From Planctomycetaceae bacterium (lineage in GTDB: Bacteria > Planctomycetota > Phycisphaerae > Phycisphaerales > SM1A02): a stretch of DNA of 64,000 nt. The notes beneath the pieces were generated by a model that saw only the letters and a program-made list of their open reading frames with translations, searched no databases and was not told the DNA's origin. The stretch spans positions 30,303 to 94,302 of the forward strand of contig CANLMX010000003.1 in the NCBI GenBank assembly GCA_947492385.1, given 5' to 3'. The translations under genes and the position numbers were made by a program. The first letter of the stretch is position 1. Every line of letters begins with the position of its first letter. Below, piece by piece: positions 1 through 9,189 of the stretch.

Positions 1-1785
1 ATCAGCGGCAACGTGCTGGTGGTGGGCGCCCAGAACGATGACGTGCAGGGGCGCATCAACGCCGGCAGCGCGATCGTCTACACGCGTCCGAAGACGGGCG
101 AGGACTGGACCGAGGTCACGCGGCTCACCGCGCCCACGGTGGCTGCGGGCGGCGGATACGGCTCGTCGGTGGCGTGCTTCGACGGCGACGACTCCAAGTG
201 GATCGCGATCGGTTCGCCCACCGCCACCAGCGGCGCGACCACGCAGGTGGCAGGCAACGGCCTGGCGTTCGTCTACGCGAGCTCCAACGGCGGCTCGACG
301 TGGACCCTCGACGGCACGCTGCTTCCGCGCAGCGACAACGTCAACAACAATTTCGGCTACGCCGTCGCGATGAGCGACACCGACCCGCCGCAGGTCATGG
401 TGGGTGCGCCCGGCTACGAGACCGCGATCGCAAGCGTGGTGGGCAAGGACGGCATCACGTTCTCGCAGATCCTCAACGCCGGTGCGGGCTTCGCATTCAC
501 GCGACGCCCCGGTGCGGGATGGGCCATCCGGTCCGCTGGACCGGTCTCCGGCGACCTGTGGAGCCCCTCGGTGGTGACCTCGAACTCGAGCATGGGTCGC
601 TCGATCGCGACAGCGCCGACGCTTCCCATGTTCTCGCTGTGCGGCGCGGACACGCCGACCGGCCAGCTCGGCACCGTGTTCCCCTTCGAATTCAAGCTCG
701 CGCCCGTGGGCCAGGAGCCCGGCGACGCGGCCGGTCCGGTGGCCGGCCCGCTGGGCCCCGATGGGCGCCCCGGCGGAGACGATGCCCCCGGCGACGGCAG
801 TGGCGGCACGGGCGGTGGCATCACCGGCGGCGGCACCCCGACCACGGGCATCACGGCCGGCCCCGGCGCCATCGAGACGCCCCTCACGCCCATCCGTTAC
901 GAGTGGGGCCTCATCAAGGGAAGCGCCGTCGCCGTGAACCGCGATCGCATCTTCCTGCTCCAGACCGACGGCAAGCACTCGAACGTGCGCCCCGAGTTCC
1001 GCTACTTCACCAAGCTTCCCGCCGGCGCGACGCTCGTCGGCCTCGGCGATCTGAACGGCGACCTCTCCGGCGACGTCGTGTGGGTGGATTCGGGCAACGT
1101 GCTCAAGTACTGGAAGCGCGACGAGTTCACGATCGTCTCGACGCGCACCATCGACACGCTGCCCGCCGGGTACGAGGCGGTGCTCGTCGCGGACACCGAC
1201 GGCGACCGCAAGGAGGAGATCTTCCTGCGCGATATCGACGACCCGCGCCAGATCACGGTGTGGACCATCGAGGGCGGCGCCATCAGCACGTCCGAGGATT
1301 TCGAACTGCCCGAAGGCGACTGGGAACTCTCGCTGGGCGCATTCACCGCGCGCAACGCGGAGGATCTGCTGCTGCGCGAGCGCACCACGGGTGCGGTGCG
1401 CGTGATGCTGGTGGATCGCAACACGGCGTCCTATCCGCTGCTCTCCACGCGCGGCCGGAACATGCGGCTCGCCGGCGTCGGCGACGCCAACGGCGACGGC
1501 CAGGCCGACCTCATCTGGCAGGGCAAGGACGTCGAGATCGACTACATGGGCCAGGACGACGACGGCACGTTCATCCGCGTCGGCGTGAAGCGCGCGGGGT
1601 TCGCGAACAAGCCCATCCTCGACGTTCGCGACTGGAACGACGACGGCACCATCGATTTCTGGTGCCAGGACGGCAGCCGGAACTTCGTGATGTACGGCAA
1701 GGTCGTCGACGGATACATGTATAGCGCGGTCTGCCGCGACATCGGCAACGCTCCCGGACGCGTCATCGGATTCGCGGCGCGGTGA
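1..1785 (+). CDS. FG-GAP/VCBS repeat secreted protein, 5' end outside the window
   Basis: The reading frame is open from the first base, so the gene begins upstream and only its last 594 codons are seen. Three FG-GAP-like blocks stand in the first 140 residues (for example VLVVGAQNDD and VMVGAPGYE). A Gly/Pro-rich linker follows at about residues 235-285. Four further blocks with Ca-binding-like motifs come after it (GDLNGDLSGD, DTDGDRKEE, GDANGDGQAD, DWNDDGTID). Such repeats fold as integrin-alpha-like beta-propellers in exported proteins. No C-terminal sorting signal or membrane helix is visible. The signal peptide would be upstream. The ligand cannot be inferred. It converges with the glycosyltransferase at 1843 and is probably not part of the polysaccharide operons. 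Confidence 0.85.
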   Translation: MSGNVLVVGAQNDDVQGRINAGSAIVYTRPKTGEDWTEVTRLTAPTVAAGGGYGSSVACFDGDDSKWIAIGSPTATSGATTQVAGNGLAFVYASSNGGSTWTLDGTLLPRSDNVNNNFGYAVAMSDTDPPQVMVGAPGYETAIASVVGKDGITFSQILNAGAGFAFTRRPGAGWAIRSAGPVSGDLWSPSVVTSNSSMGRSIATAPTLPMFSLCGADTPTGQLGTVFPFEFKLAPVGQEPGDAAGPVAGPLGPDGRPGGDDAPGDGSGGTGGGITGGGTPTTGITAGPGAIETPLTPIRYEWGLIKGSAVAVNRDRIFLLQTDGKHSNVRPEFRYFTKLPAGATLVGLGDLNGDLSGDVVWVDSGNVLKYWKRDEFTIVSTRTIDTLPAGYEAVLVADTDGDRKEEIFLRDIDDPRQITVWTIEGGAISTSEDFELPEGDWELSLGAFTARNAEDLLLRERTTGAVRVMLVDRNTASYPLLSTRGRNMRLAGVGDANGDGQADLIWQGKDVEIDYMGQDDDGTFIRVGVKRAGFANKPILDVRDWNDDGTIDFWCQDGSRNFVMYGKVVDGYMYSAVCRDIGNAPGRVIGFAAR

Positions 1786-1842
1786 CCGCGTGACGCGACG
1801 GCCGCCCATCGGCAGCGCCGGGCACCGTGCTTCGAGACAGCA

Positions 1843-2982
1843 TCACGCCCCCAGCGCGGACACCATCCGTGCGTTGACCTTCACGCTGTCGAACTCGCGC
1901 TCGGCGCGCGCGCGCGCGGCCCGGCCCATGCGCGCGGCGAGCGAAGGATCCTCGAGGAACTGCTCCATCGCGACGGCCAGCGCGGCCGGCGCGCGCGGCG
2001 GCACCAGGATGCCGCTCTCGCCGTCGACCACCGTCTCCCGGCAGCCGGCGACGTCGCACGTGACCACGGCACGACCCGTGGCCATCGCCTCGAGCGCAGC
2101 CATCGGCAGGCCCTCGCGGTGGCTCGGCAGCACGAACACCGTGCACGCGGCCAGCGCGGGGCGCACGTCCTCGAGGCGGCCGAGCCACTCGACGGTGCCG
2201 GACCGCGTCCACTGATCGAGCTCCGCGCGCGTGACGCACGACGGGTTCTCGTCGAGGAACCCCGCGATGCGGAACCCGAAGCGTTCGTCGTCGGTGCGCA
2301 GCGCCCGCAGCGCGCGCGCGGCGTCCACGAAGTCGACGACGCCCTTGTCGCGGAGCAGGCGCCCGACGAAGAGGAACTCGATGCGGCCACCGGCGGGCAG
2401 CGGCGCCTCGGCGAAGCGCGCCAGGTCCACGCCCGAGCCCGGAATGACCTGGACGTCGCGCACGCCGCCCAGGAGGCCCAGGTGATCGAACATCTGCCGG
2501 TCGTCGGAGTTCTGGAACACCACGCGGTCGGCGAGCGGCAGCGAACGCCGGTAGAGGCTCATGGCCACGAGCGCCAGCGCGCGGGCCTTCAGTTCCTGGC
2601 TGGTGAACGCGTAGCCCAGGCCGCTGATCATCGCGACCACGCTTCGCACGCCCGCGCGGCGCGCGGCCGGAACGGCGTAGAAGACGGGCTTCGGGTTGTA
2701 GGCGAGCACCGCGTCCGGGCGCTCGCGCTGCATGAAGTCGGCGTACCAGGAGGCCAGCGCCAGCTCGCCCAGCGGGTTCGTGCCCGAGCGCACGAGCGGC
2801 GATTCGACGAGCCGTGCACCCAGTTCGCGCAGACCTGCCTCCACGCCGGGGCGCGCCTCGGGCGAGGGTGCGGGCACGCACACGATCACCTCATGACCGG
2901 CGGAACGGAGCGCGGCGATCAACGATCCACGCAGCTTGACGACGAGGTCACCGAAGCCGCCAATGAGCGCGATGCGGGACAT
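1843..2982 (-). CDS. glycosyltransferase family 4 (PglA-like)
   Basis: This 379-residue GT-B enzyme begins at the ATG whose product starts MSRIALIGGFGD. The frame stays open further upstream, but that part is low-complexity Arg/Ala sequence and is not part of the protein. The N-terminal Rossmann half has YNPKPVFYAVPAARRAG and a GLGYAF segment. The C-terminal half has FLFVGRLLRDKG and the donor-site region PSHREGLPMAALEAMATG with the conserved EGLP...E pattern of GT4 enzymes. It resembles PglA-type enzymes that add HexNAc to undecaprenyl-diphosphate-linked bacillosamine, which would suit the diamino-sugar genes in this region. That acceptor is an inference. It converges with the FG-GAP gene and follows the CysQ-like gene on the same strand. 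Confidence 0.85.
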   Translation of the reverse strand: MSRIALIGGFGDLVVKLRGSLIAALRSAGHEVIVCVPAPSPEARPGVEAGLRELGARLVESPLVRSGTNPLGELALASWYADFMQRERPDAVLAYNPKPVFYAVPAARRAGVRSVVAMISGLGYAFTSQELKARALALVAMSLYRRSLPLADRVVFQNSDDRQMFDHLGLLGGVRDVQVIPGSGVDLARFAEAPLPAGGRIEFLFVGRLLRDKGVVDFVDAARALRALRTDDERFGFRIAGFLDENPSCVTRAELDQWTRSGTVEWLGRLEDVRPALAACTVFVLPSHREGLPMAALEAMATGRAVVTCDVAGCRETVVDGESGILVPPRAPAALAVAMEQFLEDPSLAARMGRAARARAEREFDSVKVNARMVSALGA

Positions 2983-3038
2983 GGCGCGGGTTGTACACGA
3001 TTCGACGGGGGCGACGGAGGAGCGGCGCGCCGCGCCGT

Positions 3039-4031
3039 TCAGCCGCCGAGCGCCGCCAGCAGCGCGGCATGCAGCCCCGGCGCGGCGCAGAGCACGCCCT
3101 CGGAGGCGGCCAGGCGCCGGCCTCCGCCGAAGTCCATCGGGCGACCGTGCACGTCGGTCACGGTGCAGCCCGCCTCGCGTGCGACCAGCGCGCCCGCAAC
3201 ATGGTCCCACGCGCATTCGCGATAGCCGGGTGACGGGCTGCGTCGGACGTACGCGTCGGCGTCGCCGCGCGCAACCAATGCATACTTCGCCTGGCTGTCG
3301 ACGCGCACCGGAACGACCGGGCCCAGCGCCGAGGCCGCGGCTTCAAGCGCATCGGAAGCGCTGTGCGCGCGCTCGACGCTGCCGCCGAGGCGGATGGCGT
3401 CGCCACGCGACCATGGGCGCGCGCGGACGGGCGTGCGCGCGCCGCCTGACGCGGCGAGCAACTCCTCCTGCCACGCACCCTGCCCCGCGGCTGCGAGGAA
3501 CACCACGCCCGCGCCGGCATCGGTGCTGCGCACGGCAAGCCGCGGCGCTGCCACCGCACCGGCGACGGGGACGCCGTCGCGCAGCAGGCCGACCGCGATC
3601 GCGAACTGGCCGCCGCGCAGGTAGCCCTTCGTGCCGTCGAGCGGGTCGAGCGCCCAGCATTCGCCGTCCGCGCCGCCTGCGTCGATGCCGGCCGCAAGCG
3701 TGTCGCGCACCTCGTCGCGCGAAAGCGCCAGCCCCGCGTCCTGGAGTGCACGCACGACGCGCTCGACGAGCGCATCTCCACCAAGCCGATCCACCTCGTC
3801 GAGGCTCTCCTCCGCCATGATGCGGCACCGCGGGCCCTCGGCGGAACGTAGCGCGCGGATCGCAGCCACCTGGCCCGCAAGATCCGCGACCGTCGCAGGG
3901 CCGGCCGCACCCTTGTCCATCACGGAGTCCGCGGCAAGGCGGACAGGGTCGCCCACCGCTGCAATCGCCGCGGCCGCCGCGCGTGCGGCGGCCGCGGCGT
4001 GGTGCATGCGGCGCAGGAAGTCTTCGGACAT
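3039..4031 (-). CDS. cysQ: 3'(2'),5'-bisphosphate nucleotidase (CysQ/HAL2-like)
   Basis: A 330-residue member of the inositol-monophosphatase fold. The metal-binding motifs are in order: AEESLDEVD with the conserved Glu, then ALDPLDGTKGYLRGG with two Asp, then CAWDHVAGALVAREAG near the C-terminus. The GTKGYLRGGQFAIA form is that of PAP/PAPS phosphatases of the HAL2/CysQ branch rather than of inositol phosphatases. Its role would be to hydrolyse 3',5'-ADP, the by-product of PAPS-dependent sulfation, or surplus PAPS. It lies close to cysC (4692), cysD (9190) and cysN (10095), which supports the assignment. An Ala-rich helix makes up the first 30 residues. Confidence 0.82.
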   Translation of the reverse strand: MSEDFLRRMHHAAAAARAAAAAIAAVGDPVRLAADSVMDKGAAGPATVADLAGQVAAIRALRSAEGPRCRIMAEESLDEVDRLGGDALVERVVRALQDAGLALSRDEVRDTLAAGIDAGGADGECWALDPLDGTKGYLRGGQFAIAVGLLRDGVPVAGAVAAPRLAVRSTDAGAGVVFLAAAGQGAWQEELLAASGGARTPVRARPWSRGDAIRLGGSVERAHSASDALEAAASALGPVVPVRVDSQAKYALVARGDADAYVRRSPSPGYRECAWDHVAGALVAREAGCTVTDVHGRPMDFGGGRRLAASEGVLCAAPGLHAALLAALGG

Positions 4032-4093
4032 GGCGAGTCGCCGCGAGCGGACCGATGCGTGCGCGCGCGGCGCCGCCCGGCCGCAATGCGCAT

Positions 4094-4642
4094 TCAGCGC
4101 TTGCGGTAGCGGCCCTCGGTGCCGCGCTTGCCGTTGGATTCAAGCGCGGGGCCCACCTTCTTGCCGTCGCGGCGGTAGCCCAGCACCAGGCGGCGGAACG
4201 CGGAGTTCGCGGCCTTCGGGTCGAGGCCCGCGCCCTTGCAGATGTCCTCCTTGGTGCTCCACGCGGAGGGCAGCGACGCCATCAGCTTGGCGGTCATCGA
4301 GTCGACTTCGGCGCTCGGTGCGCGAACGCGCGTGCGGCCGTTGAGCGATCCCGCGGCGCCGCGGCCCTTGCGGTAGTCGTTCCAGGCGGCGCGGGCGCTT
4401 CCGGCCAGCTCGGTCGAGAGCTCGCGCAGCGCGCCGAGCAGGCCGTTGTGCTCCGTCATCAGCTGTTCGTACTTGGACCGCAGCGAGCGGAGGTCCTTGA
4501 CCTCAGCGGCCAGCGTGCGGATCTCCTCGGAGATGCGCTGCGCCTTCACGTGCTTGCGCGGGGCCTTGGCCGCGCGCTTCGTGCGGGCGTGGGACTTCGC
4601 GGGGTGCGATCGCTTCGACTTGGTGGTGTGGGACTCACTCAT
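4094..4642 (-). CDS. hypothetical basic coiled-coil protein
   Basis: A 182-residue protein starting MSESHTTKSKRSHPAKSH. No family is recognised. The first 35 residues are very rich in Lys, Arg, His and Ser and look like a DNA- or RNA-binding tail. Residues about 37-85 form a probable coiled coil (EEIRTLAAEVKDLRSLRSKY). The C-terminal 60 residues read as a small winged-helix-like or HTH-like unit (KEDICKGAGLDPKAANSAFRRL, then Gly-rich basic sequence). The start is chosen at the ATG after a short inverted repeat; upstream codons continue open but look non-coding. It sits between cysC and the cysQ-like gene on the same strand, with no obvious link to sulfur metabolism. A nucleoid-associated role is possible but unproven. 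Confidence 0.7.
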   Translation of the reverse strand: MSESHTTKSKRSHPAKSHARTKRAAKAPRKHVKAQRISEEIRTLAAEVKDLRSLRSKYEQLMTEHNGLLGALRELSTELAGSARAAWNDYRKGRGAAGSLNGRTRVRAPSAEVDSMTAKLMASLPSAWSTKEDICKGAGLDPKAANSAFRRLVLGYRRDGKKVGPALESNGKRGTEGRYRKR

Positions 4643-4657
4643 CCCGGCCAAGATACT

Positions 4658-4676
4658 GCAATGCGATGTGCATTGC
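4658..4676. promoter_or_regulatory. 7-bp inverted repeat just upstream of the basic-protein start
   Basis: GCAATGC-GATGT-GCATTGC is a perfect 7-bp inverted repeat with a 5-base loop. It lies 16-34 bases upstream of the ATG at 4642 in the short gap behind cysC. It could be an operator or an mRNA hairpin controlling the small basic protein. No matching copy was noticed elsewhere in the window. Confidence 0.3.
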
Positions 4677-4691
4677 GCGGGTGTTGGGGAA

Positions 4692-5306
4692 TCATTCCCG
4701 GCGCGCGGCGGAGACGATCGCGTCGACGAGCAATTGTGCGCAATCTTCCGCACCCCGCTCGCCCGTCGGCAGCCGGACCTCGGGCGCGGCGGGCACCTCG
4801 TAGGGATCGTCGATCCCCGTGAACCCGCGGATCTCGCCCGCGCGTGCGCGCGCGTACAGGCCCTTCGGGTCGCGTGACTCGGCCACGGCGAGCGGCGCGT
4901 CCACGAACACCTCGAGGAACGCGACGCCGCAGGCGGCATGGCGCGCACGCACGCGGTCGCGATCGGCCCGGTAGGGACTGATCATGCCCACCAGCGTGAC
5001 GAGCCCGGCACCCGAGAGCAGCGCCGCCGCCTCGCCGGCGCGGCGCACGGCCTCGGCGCGTCCGGCGGCATCGAAGCCGCAGTCGGTGTTGAGGCCGTGG
5101 CGAAGGTTGTCGCCGTCAAGCCGCGCGGCGGCGACGCCGGCTTCGAGCAGGCGGCGCTCGACTTCGACGGAGATGGTGCTCTTGCCCGAACCCGAAAGCC
5201 CTGTCAGCCAAGCGGTGACGCCGCGCTGGCCGAGGCAGGCGTGGCGGAGGGCGGCGGACGCGTCGGCGGAGGGGTGCCAGGTGAGGTTGGGGGACGGGGT
5301 GGGCAT
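4692..5306 (-). CDS. cysC: adenylylsulfate kinase
   Basis: A 204-residue, full-length APS kinase that phosphorylates APS to PAPS with ATP. Visible motifs are the P-loop TGLSGSGKST, DGDNLRHGLNTDCGF, the signature ISPYRADRDRVRA, and the C-terminal FVDAPLAVAESRDPKGLY and GEIRGFTGIDDPYE. The usual 'DRxENxRR' after GF is replaced by AGRAEAVRR, so Asn of that motif is Ala, a modest departure. The start is the ATG of MPTPSPNLTWH. It is divergent from the glycosyltransferase at 5352 with only 45 bp between starts. This free-standing copy matters because the kinase domain fused to CysN (10095-11864) is truncated. Confidence 0.93.
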   Translation of the reverse strand: MPTPSPNLTWHPSADASAALRHACLGQRGVTAWLTGLSGSGKSTISVEVERRLLEAGVAAARLDGDNLRHGLNTDCGFDAAGRAEAVRRAGEAAALLSGAGLVTLVGMISPYRADRDRVRARHAACGVAFLEVFVDAPLAVAESRDPKGLYARARAGEIRGFTGIDDPYEVPAAPEVRLPTGERGAEDCAQLLVDAIVSAARRE

Positions 5307-5351
5307 ATGGCGAGCGGCAGACTGAGGGCAAGGGTACTGTGATGCAGGTTC

Positions 5352-6449
5352 ATGGGATGCCTCACAGTCATCGAACCGAATCTTTCGGGACCTGCAGGGC
5401 ACTATGCGGAGTTCGTGAGTGCGATCGCGAGTGCCCTCGATCCTGCACATTCGATCCGCGTGCTTGCAAGCTCGCTCGCCAGTCCGGACATCCTTGCAGA
5501 TGCAAGGAGTGTGTCCGTGGTTCCCGCCATCAACCCACGACGCAAGCGCCGTGACGAGTTTGAGGTTCTTTCGGCCGCAAACGCGTCAAAGGACCCATTC
5601 TTGGTGCTCACAGCGCGCTTCACGGATGTCCTGATGCTCGAGGCGGTGGCACGTCGAACTGGCGTCGTACCCGAGCATGCAAACCTCTACTTCCACTGGC
5701 GCGAATCGACGCTCTTGCGGCGGTCACTGATTTCGGCGTGCCCGATCGTCCGGCGCTGCGCGGTAGCCATTGCACCGACATCCGTGACTGCAGAGCATCT
5801 CCGTCGCACGGGATGGAAGCGGGTTCATTGCGTTCCGTATCCAGCGCGGCGAGTAGCAACCCAAGAGTCCAGCCCGCCATTCAGGCATCTCTTGGTTGCG
5901 GGTGCGGTGCGCGCCAACAAGGGGATCGAGCATGTCGCCGATGCCTTGCCGGAACTCATGCGGCGCGGATGCTGCCCACGACTCATCATCCAGACCACCC
6001 GCAAGCGCCTCAATGGCCGCGAGGGCTCACGGGAACGCCGAGCCATCGATCGGATCGAAGCAACCGGCTATCCCGCCTTGACCCTGGATCCTGAGGCGCC
6101 AGATTCGCTGCGGTACGACGCACGATTCCGCGGTGCGCTCACATTGACGCCCTACGATCCCATCAAGTTTTCAGACAACGTGAGCGGCATCGCGCTTGAC
6201 GCGCTGCTGCGCGGGAGCCCCGTCGTTGCCACCGCAGGGACGTGGCAGGCCGGCCTGATTGAGCGATTTGGGGCTGGGCGAGTGATGGATGCGTGGGACG
6301 GCATGACACTTGCGGCCTGCATCGAATCATCCCTCGAGCGATGGGCGGACCTGTGTGCGGCGGCCCGAGCCGCGGCATGCGTACTCGCGAACGAACACGA
6401 CCCATCGCACCTCAATCAGGTCCTGTTTCAAGGCCAGAGGCCCGATTGA
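5352..6449 (+). CDS. putative GT-B glycosyltransferase
   Basis: A 365-residue protein starting MGCLTVIEPNLSGPAGHYAEF. The N-terminal half has the nucleotide-binding-like start seen in GT4 enzymes. The C-terminal half contains LLVAGAVRANKGIEHVADAL, where a KGI motif follows a beta strand. It also contains IALDALLRGSPVVAT, in the position of the donor-binding helix, but without the classical EGxxLxxxE. Similarity is therefore structural rather than strong. It is probably cytoplasmic and acts on a polysaccharide intermediate. The 3' end overlaps the convergent methyltransferase by 38 bp. Codon use is somewhat less GC-biased than in the housekeeping genes. Acceptor and donor cannot be inferred. 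Confidence 0.7.
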   Translation: MGCLTVIEPNLSGPAGHYAEFVSAIASALDPAHSIRVLASSLASPDILADARSVSVVPAINPRRKRRDEFEVLSAANASKDPFLVLTARFTDVLMLEAVARRTGVVPEHANLYFHWRESTLLRRSLISACPIVRRCAVAIAPTSVTAEHLRRTGWKRVHCVPYPARRVATQESSPPFRHLLVAGAVRANKGIEHVADALPELMRRGCCPRLIIQTTRKRLNGREGSRERRAIDRIEATGYPALTLDPEAPDSLRYDARFRGALTLTPYDPIKFSDNVSGIALDALLRGSPVVATAGTWQAGLIERFGAGRVMDAWDGMTLAACIESSLERWADLCAAARAAACVLANEHDPSHLNQVLFQGQRPD

Positions 6450-7230
6450 CGGCCTCCCTGTAGTCGGCGCGTAGCAGCGACCTCGTTCGCCGCATCCGCT
6501 CGATCATCCTGCGAACTGGGGAGATGCGCATCGCAAGCCGACGGGCGGTCCCGATGCCACGTGAAAACACGTGCATCTGCCCTGCGGGGGTATAGACCAT
6601 CCCGATCTCATCTGCGACATGCTCCATCGAACGACGCGTATAGAACGAGACATGCTGGCCATGTTCGGGCGCCCAGTACCACCAATCTTTGCCCGGAATC
6701 GGCCCCTCGGGAGCCAGGCACGTGGTCACCACGAGCAGATCCGCCTTCAGAGCAGCTGGGCGGAAGAACTGCCATGGATCCACAAGATGTTCCAGAACCT
6801 CAACGGCAAGAATTGCGCCCCAACGTTCACGATCGGTGACATCCGCGCCATGATGAGGGGCATGGATGTTGACGCAGTGCGGATCCCAGTGCCAGCAGTC
6901 GATGCCTCTGTCGCGAAGCATGCGAGTGAGTAGCCCGTACCCGCCTCCCCAGTCGAGCACCGATGACCCCCGATGGGGGGCGCACGCAAACACTGACGGG
7001 ATCCTCCAGGAAAGTGCGGTGCAACGGGCTACAAGACCCACATCGGTCGCCGTGATGGCCGAGGAATAGGCCTCATCGAGCCACCAGGGTGTATCTGTCT
7101 GGATGAAACGACACATCCGGCACTGGTGCAGTCCCACTTCATGTCGCCCGAGCACCTTCATCGACCTCACTCGATCGACCGGACCAGCACAGAGCCTGCA
7201 AACGGCCGTCTTGACCGGAACTGCCCCCAT
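6412..7230 (-). CDS. class I SAM-dependent methyltransferase
   Basis: A 272-residue methyltransferase starting MGAVPVKTAVCRLCAGPVD. A four-cysteine cluster at the N-terminus (CRLCAGPVD and CRMCRF) is probably a small zinc-binding domain, as in C-methyltransferases of sugar pathways. The SAM-binding motif is SVLDWGGGYGLLTRML. AVEVLEHLVDP is the usual motif-III region, followed by LVVTTCLAPEG. It belongs to the Methyltransf_23 type. Its start overlaps the stop of the preceding minus-strand glycosyltransferase in the arrangement TAATG, implying translational coupling. The substrate is likely a sugar or glycan of the same locus; this is inferred from neighbours only. Confidence 0.78.
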   Translation of the reverse strand: MGAVPVKTAVCRLCAGPVDRVRSMKVLGRHEVGLHQCRMCRFIQTDTPWWLDEAYSSAITATDVGLVARCTALSWRIPSVFACAPHRGSSVLDWGGGYGLLTRMLRDRGIDCWHWDPHCVNIHAPHHGADVTDRERWGAILAVEVLEHLVDPWQFFRPAALKADLLVVTTCLAPEGPIPGKDWWYWAPEHGQHVSFYTRRSMEHVADEIGMVYTPAGQMHVFSRGIGTARRLAMRISPVRRMIERMRRTRSLLRADYREAVNRASGLETGPD

Positions 7231-8195
7231 TACGGAGCCTCGCGATGGTTGGACGGAATCGGCGAATTCAGCGCCCAAATCCCGAGTGACGCGAGGTGTT
7301 CGCCCGATTCGCGCGCCCGAACGGCAGGTGCCGAGATGCCATGGAGCGCACCGGCCTGGTAGCCCGCCGCAAGCTGCGCCCCCAATCGTCGCATGCGCCG
7401 TCGATTCACCGAGCGGGTCGCGAGCTGCATCCGGGCGACACCGCGCATTGCGAACCAATTGCTGATCACGACATCGTCATGCAGAAAGCATGATCGACTG
7501 GCGTGTGCGGCTCGCAAGTAGTCGGCGAGGCCGGCACCGAATGCCGCTCGATGCGTCGCGAACGCGGCCCAGCCCTCAACCACCTCCACTGGCGCATCGG
7601 ACTGGGCAAGCACGGTTTCCCACGCCGGGCCAAACCGGTATCCCGAGAATCCGACCGCGATCGTCTTTGACCGGCCGACCGCCCTCAAGAGGCCCTCGAT
7701 CGCCTCTTGGAGATACAACACGTCATCGTCGACGACCACGATGATCGTGTCGGCATCCAGCGGAATGCGGTCGACCGTATGGGCGAACTTGGTGGCGGGG
7801 CCGAGATCTTCGACCCTGAAGACCTTCACCCTGGTGTCTGTGGGCCAGTCAGGCGGGAAGCTGTACGACTCGCCCGTTCGCCCGAATACATGGGGGATGT
7901 TTACGTGGACCTCATCCGGCGGGCAGGTCTGGTTGAGCAACGACGCAATGATGCGCGGCAGGCCCGACATGCGCGATGGCGCTGCGGTAAGCGTGACCAC
8001 GACCGAGCACGTGACCGGCCGATCGACCACTCCTGCCCTGCGGTTCCAGACCACGCCTGCTCGGGCCGTCCGGAACCTTCGGCGCAGCCGCTTGACGGGG
8101 CCCCACTTTCGAACCCCTACAGACACCACCACGGCGGCTGCGGTCAAAGCGGCAGTCCAAGCCAAAAACGGATGCGTTGAGAAAATCTCGGTCAC
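7230..8195 (-). CDS. membrane-anchored GT-A type glycosyltransferase
   Basis: A 321-residue protein with a GTG start. One transmembrane helix near the N-terminus (FLAWTAALTAAAVVVSVGV) is followed by a basic stop-transfer segment. The soluble part starts VTCSVVVTLTAAPSRMSGLPR. It contains a clear acidic metal site IIVVVDDDVLYL, typical of DXD glycosyltransferases of GT-A fold, and CFLHDDVVISNWFA further on as a possible catalytic acidic pair. The exact GT family is not certain. It is co-transcribed with the methyltransferase at 6412 and divergent from the sulfotransferase-like gene at 8261, with a 65-bp gap. It is expected at the cytoplasmic face of the membrane. Confidence 0.72.
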   Translation of the reverse strand: MTEIFSTHPFLAWTAALTAAAVVVSVGVRKWGPVKRLRRRFRTARAGVVWNRRAGVVDRPVTCSVVVTLTAAPSRMSGLPRIIASLLNQTCPPDEVHVNIPHVFGRTGESYSFPPDWPTDTRVKVFRVEDLGPATKFAHTVDRIPLDADTIIVVVDDDVLYLQEAIEGLLRAVGRSKTIAVGFSGYRFGPAWETVLAQSDAPVEVVEGWAAFATHRAAFGAGLADYLRAAHASRSCFLHDDVVISNWFAMRGVARMQLATRSVNRRRMRRLGAQLAAGYQAGALHGISAPAVRARESGEHLASLGIWALNSPIPSNHREAP

Positions 8196-8260
8196 GCTTT
8201 CGTCATCGCTCCTGCCGAGTGACCCCTGACATTCAGTCGCTCCCCCGTAATCTAGCTCAG

Positions 8261-9139
8261 ATGCCCCTCGCCCGCATCATTCGCTCTGGCACACAAGGCC
8301 TGCGGATACCTGAGCAGGCAATTCGTCATGTGCGAGCTTCCATGCGGCTGAGACGGAGCCTTTCGCGCGCCGAAAGGGATGGGCGGCCTATCGCGCTGAC
8401 GTACTGCCACCCAAAGGTCGGAAGCACGAGCATTCACCATGCGATCGAGGCAGACGGTCGCTCGATGTCGCTCCATGTGCACGCATTGCAGGAGGTTCAC
8501 CTTCGGTGGCGCGCCACGCAGGCTGAGGTTGCGCCCGACGGGATTGTCAGATTCAGCACCGCGCTCGGAAGGAGTGCGCGAGACCACGGCCTTGCCAAGG
8601 CACCAAACCTGCCGGTGGCCACTGCGATCCGGGACCCGCTTGATGTGAACTTGTCGCTTTTCATTCACTGGTCCGCACGCAGGGGTCGGACCGCTCACTG
8701 GCGCCGGATCCAATCGATGGCCACGGATGACCTCGTCCAACGCTTCATGCAGGACGTGCCGCATCAGAGCATTCTCCGCTGGTTCTTCCTCGACTTCGCC
8801 CCATCGATGACCATCGAACCCGATGCGATCGTCTTCGATCAGGGAGTAGGCGCCTGCGCGATCACGACGCCACGTGCCAGGGTGGCCTTGATGCGAGCCG
8901 ACAGCAGCGACGAGTTGCGCGCTGCCGTCATGACCGAACTCCTTCGGAGGCCAGTGCCGACTCTTGGGCGCCACAACGCTTCCGACAAGCCCGAGGAACG
9001 CGAGGTGATGCGTCGACTCAGAGCGGCTCTTGTCACCAACGAGGGCTACCTGCGATCAATGGCGTCATCGGAGTATGTTCGTCGATTTTGGGACTCCGAC
9101 GGCGTGGAACGAATGTGGGCTCGTTGGTTGCAGCGATAA
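8261..9139 (+). CDS. putative PAPS-dependent sulfotransferase
   Basis: A 292-residue protein; the ATG of MPLARIIRSGTQG is preferred because the longer frame runs into the divergent neighbour. ALTYCHPKVGSTSIHHAIE matches the 5'-phosphosulfate loop form PKxxSTS, and VATAIRDPLDVNLSLF fits the 3'-phosphate-binding RDP region of carbohydrate sulfotransferases. It also resembles the 'putative capsular polysaccharide synthesis' group that shares this loop. The same two motifs occur in the 45370-46245 protein. It lies immediately before cysD, which supplies activated sulfate, and this is the best contextual support. The acceptor glycan is unknown. Overall identity to characterised enzymes may be low. 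Confidence 0.62.
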   Translation: MPLARIIRSGTQGLRIPEQAIRHVRASMRLRRSLSRAERDGRPIALTYCHPKVGSTSIHHAIEADGRSMSLHVHALQEVHLRWRATQAEVAPDGIVRFSTALGRSARDHGLAKAPNLPVATAIRDPLDVNLSLFIHWSARRGRTAHWRRIQSMATDDLVQRFMQDVPHQSILRWFFLDFAPSMTIEPDAIVFDQGVGACAITTPRARVALMRADSSDELRAAVMTELLRRPVPTLGRHNASDKPEEREVMRRLRAALVTNEGYLRSMASSEYVRRFWDSDGVERMWARWLQR

Positions 9140-9189
9140 AGTGAACCTGCGATCAACTCGACCACTTGGCCGATAGGATTTTCCCGCCT

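Noticed and set aside
174..1724. Long overlapping open frames on the same and opposite strands, here and elsewhere (for example 46688-49372 minus, 52149-53426 minus, 56218-58377 minus).
   Set aside because: In GC-rich DNA, frames opposite or shifted to real genes stay open by chance. Their translations are Arg/Ala/Pro-rich without any motif, while the chosen frames carry clear family signatures.
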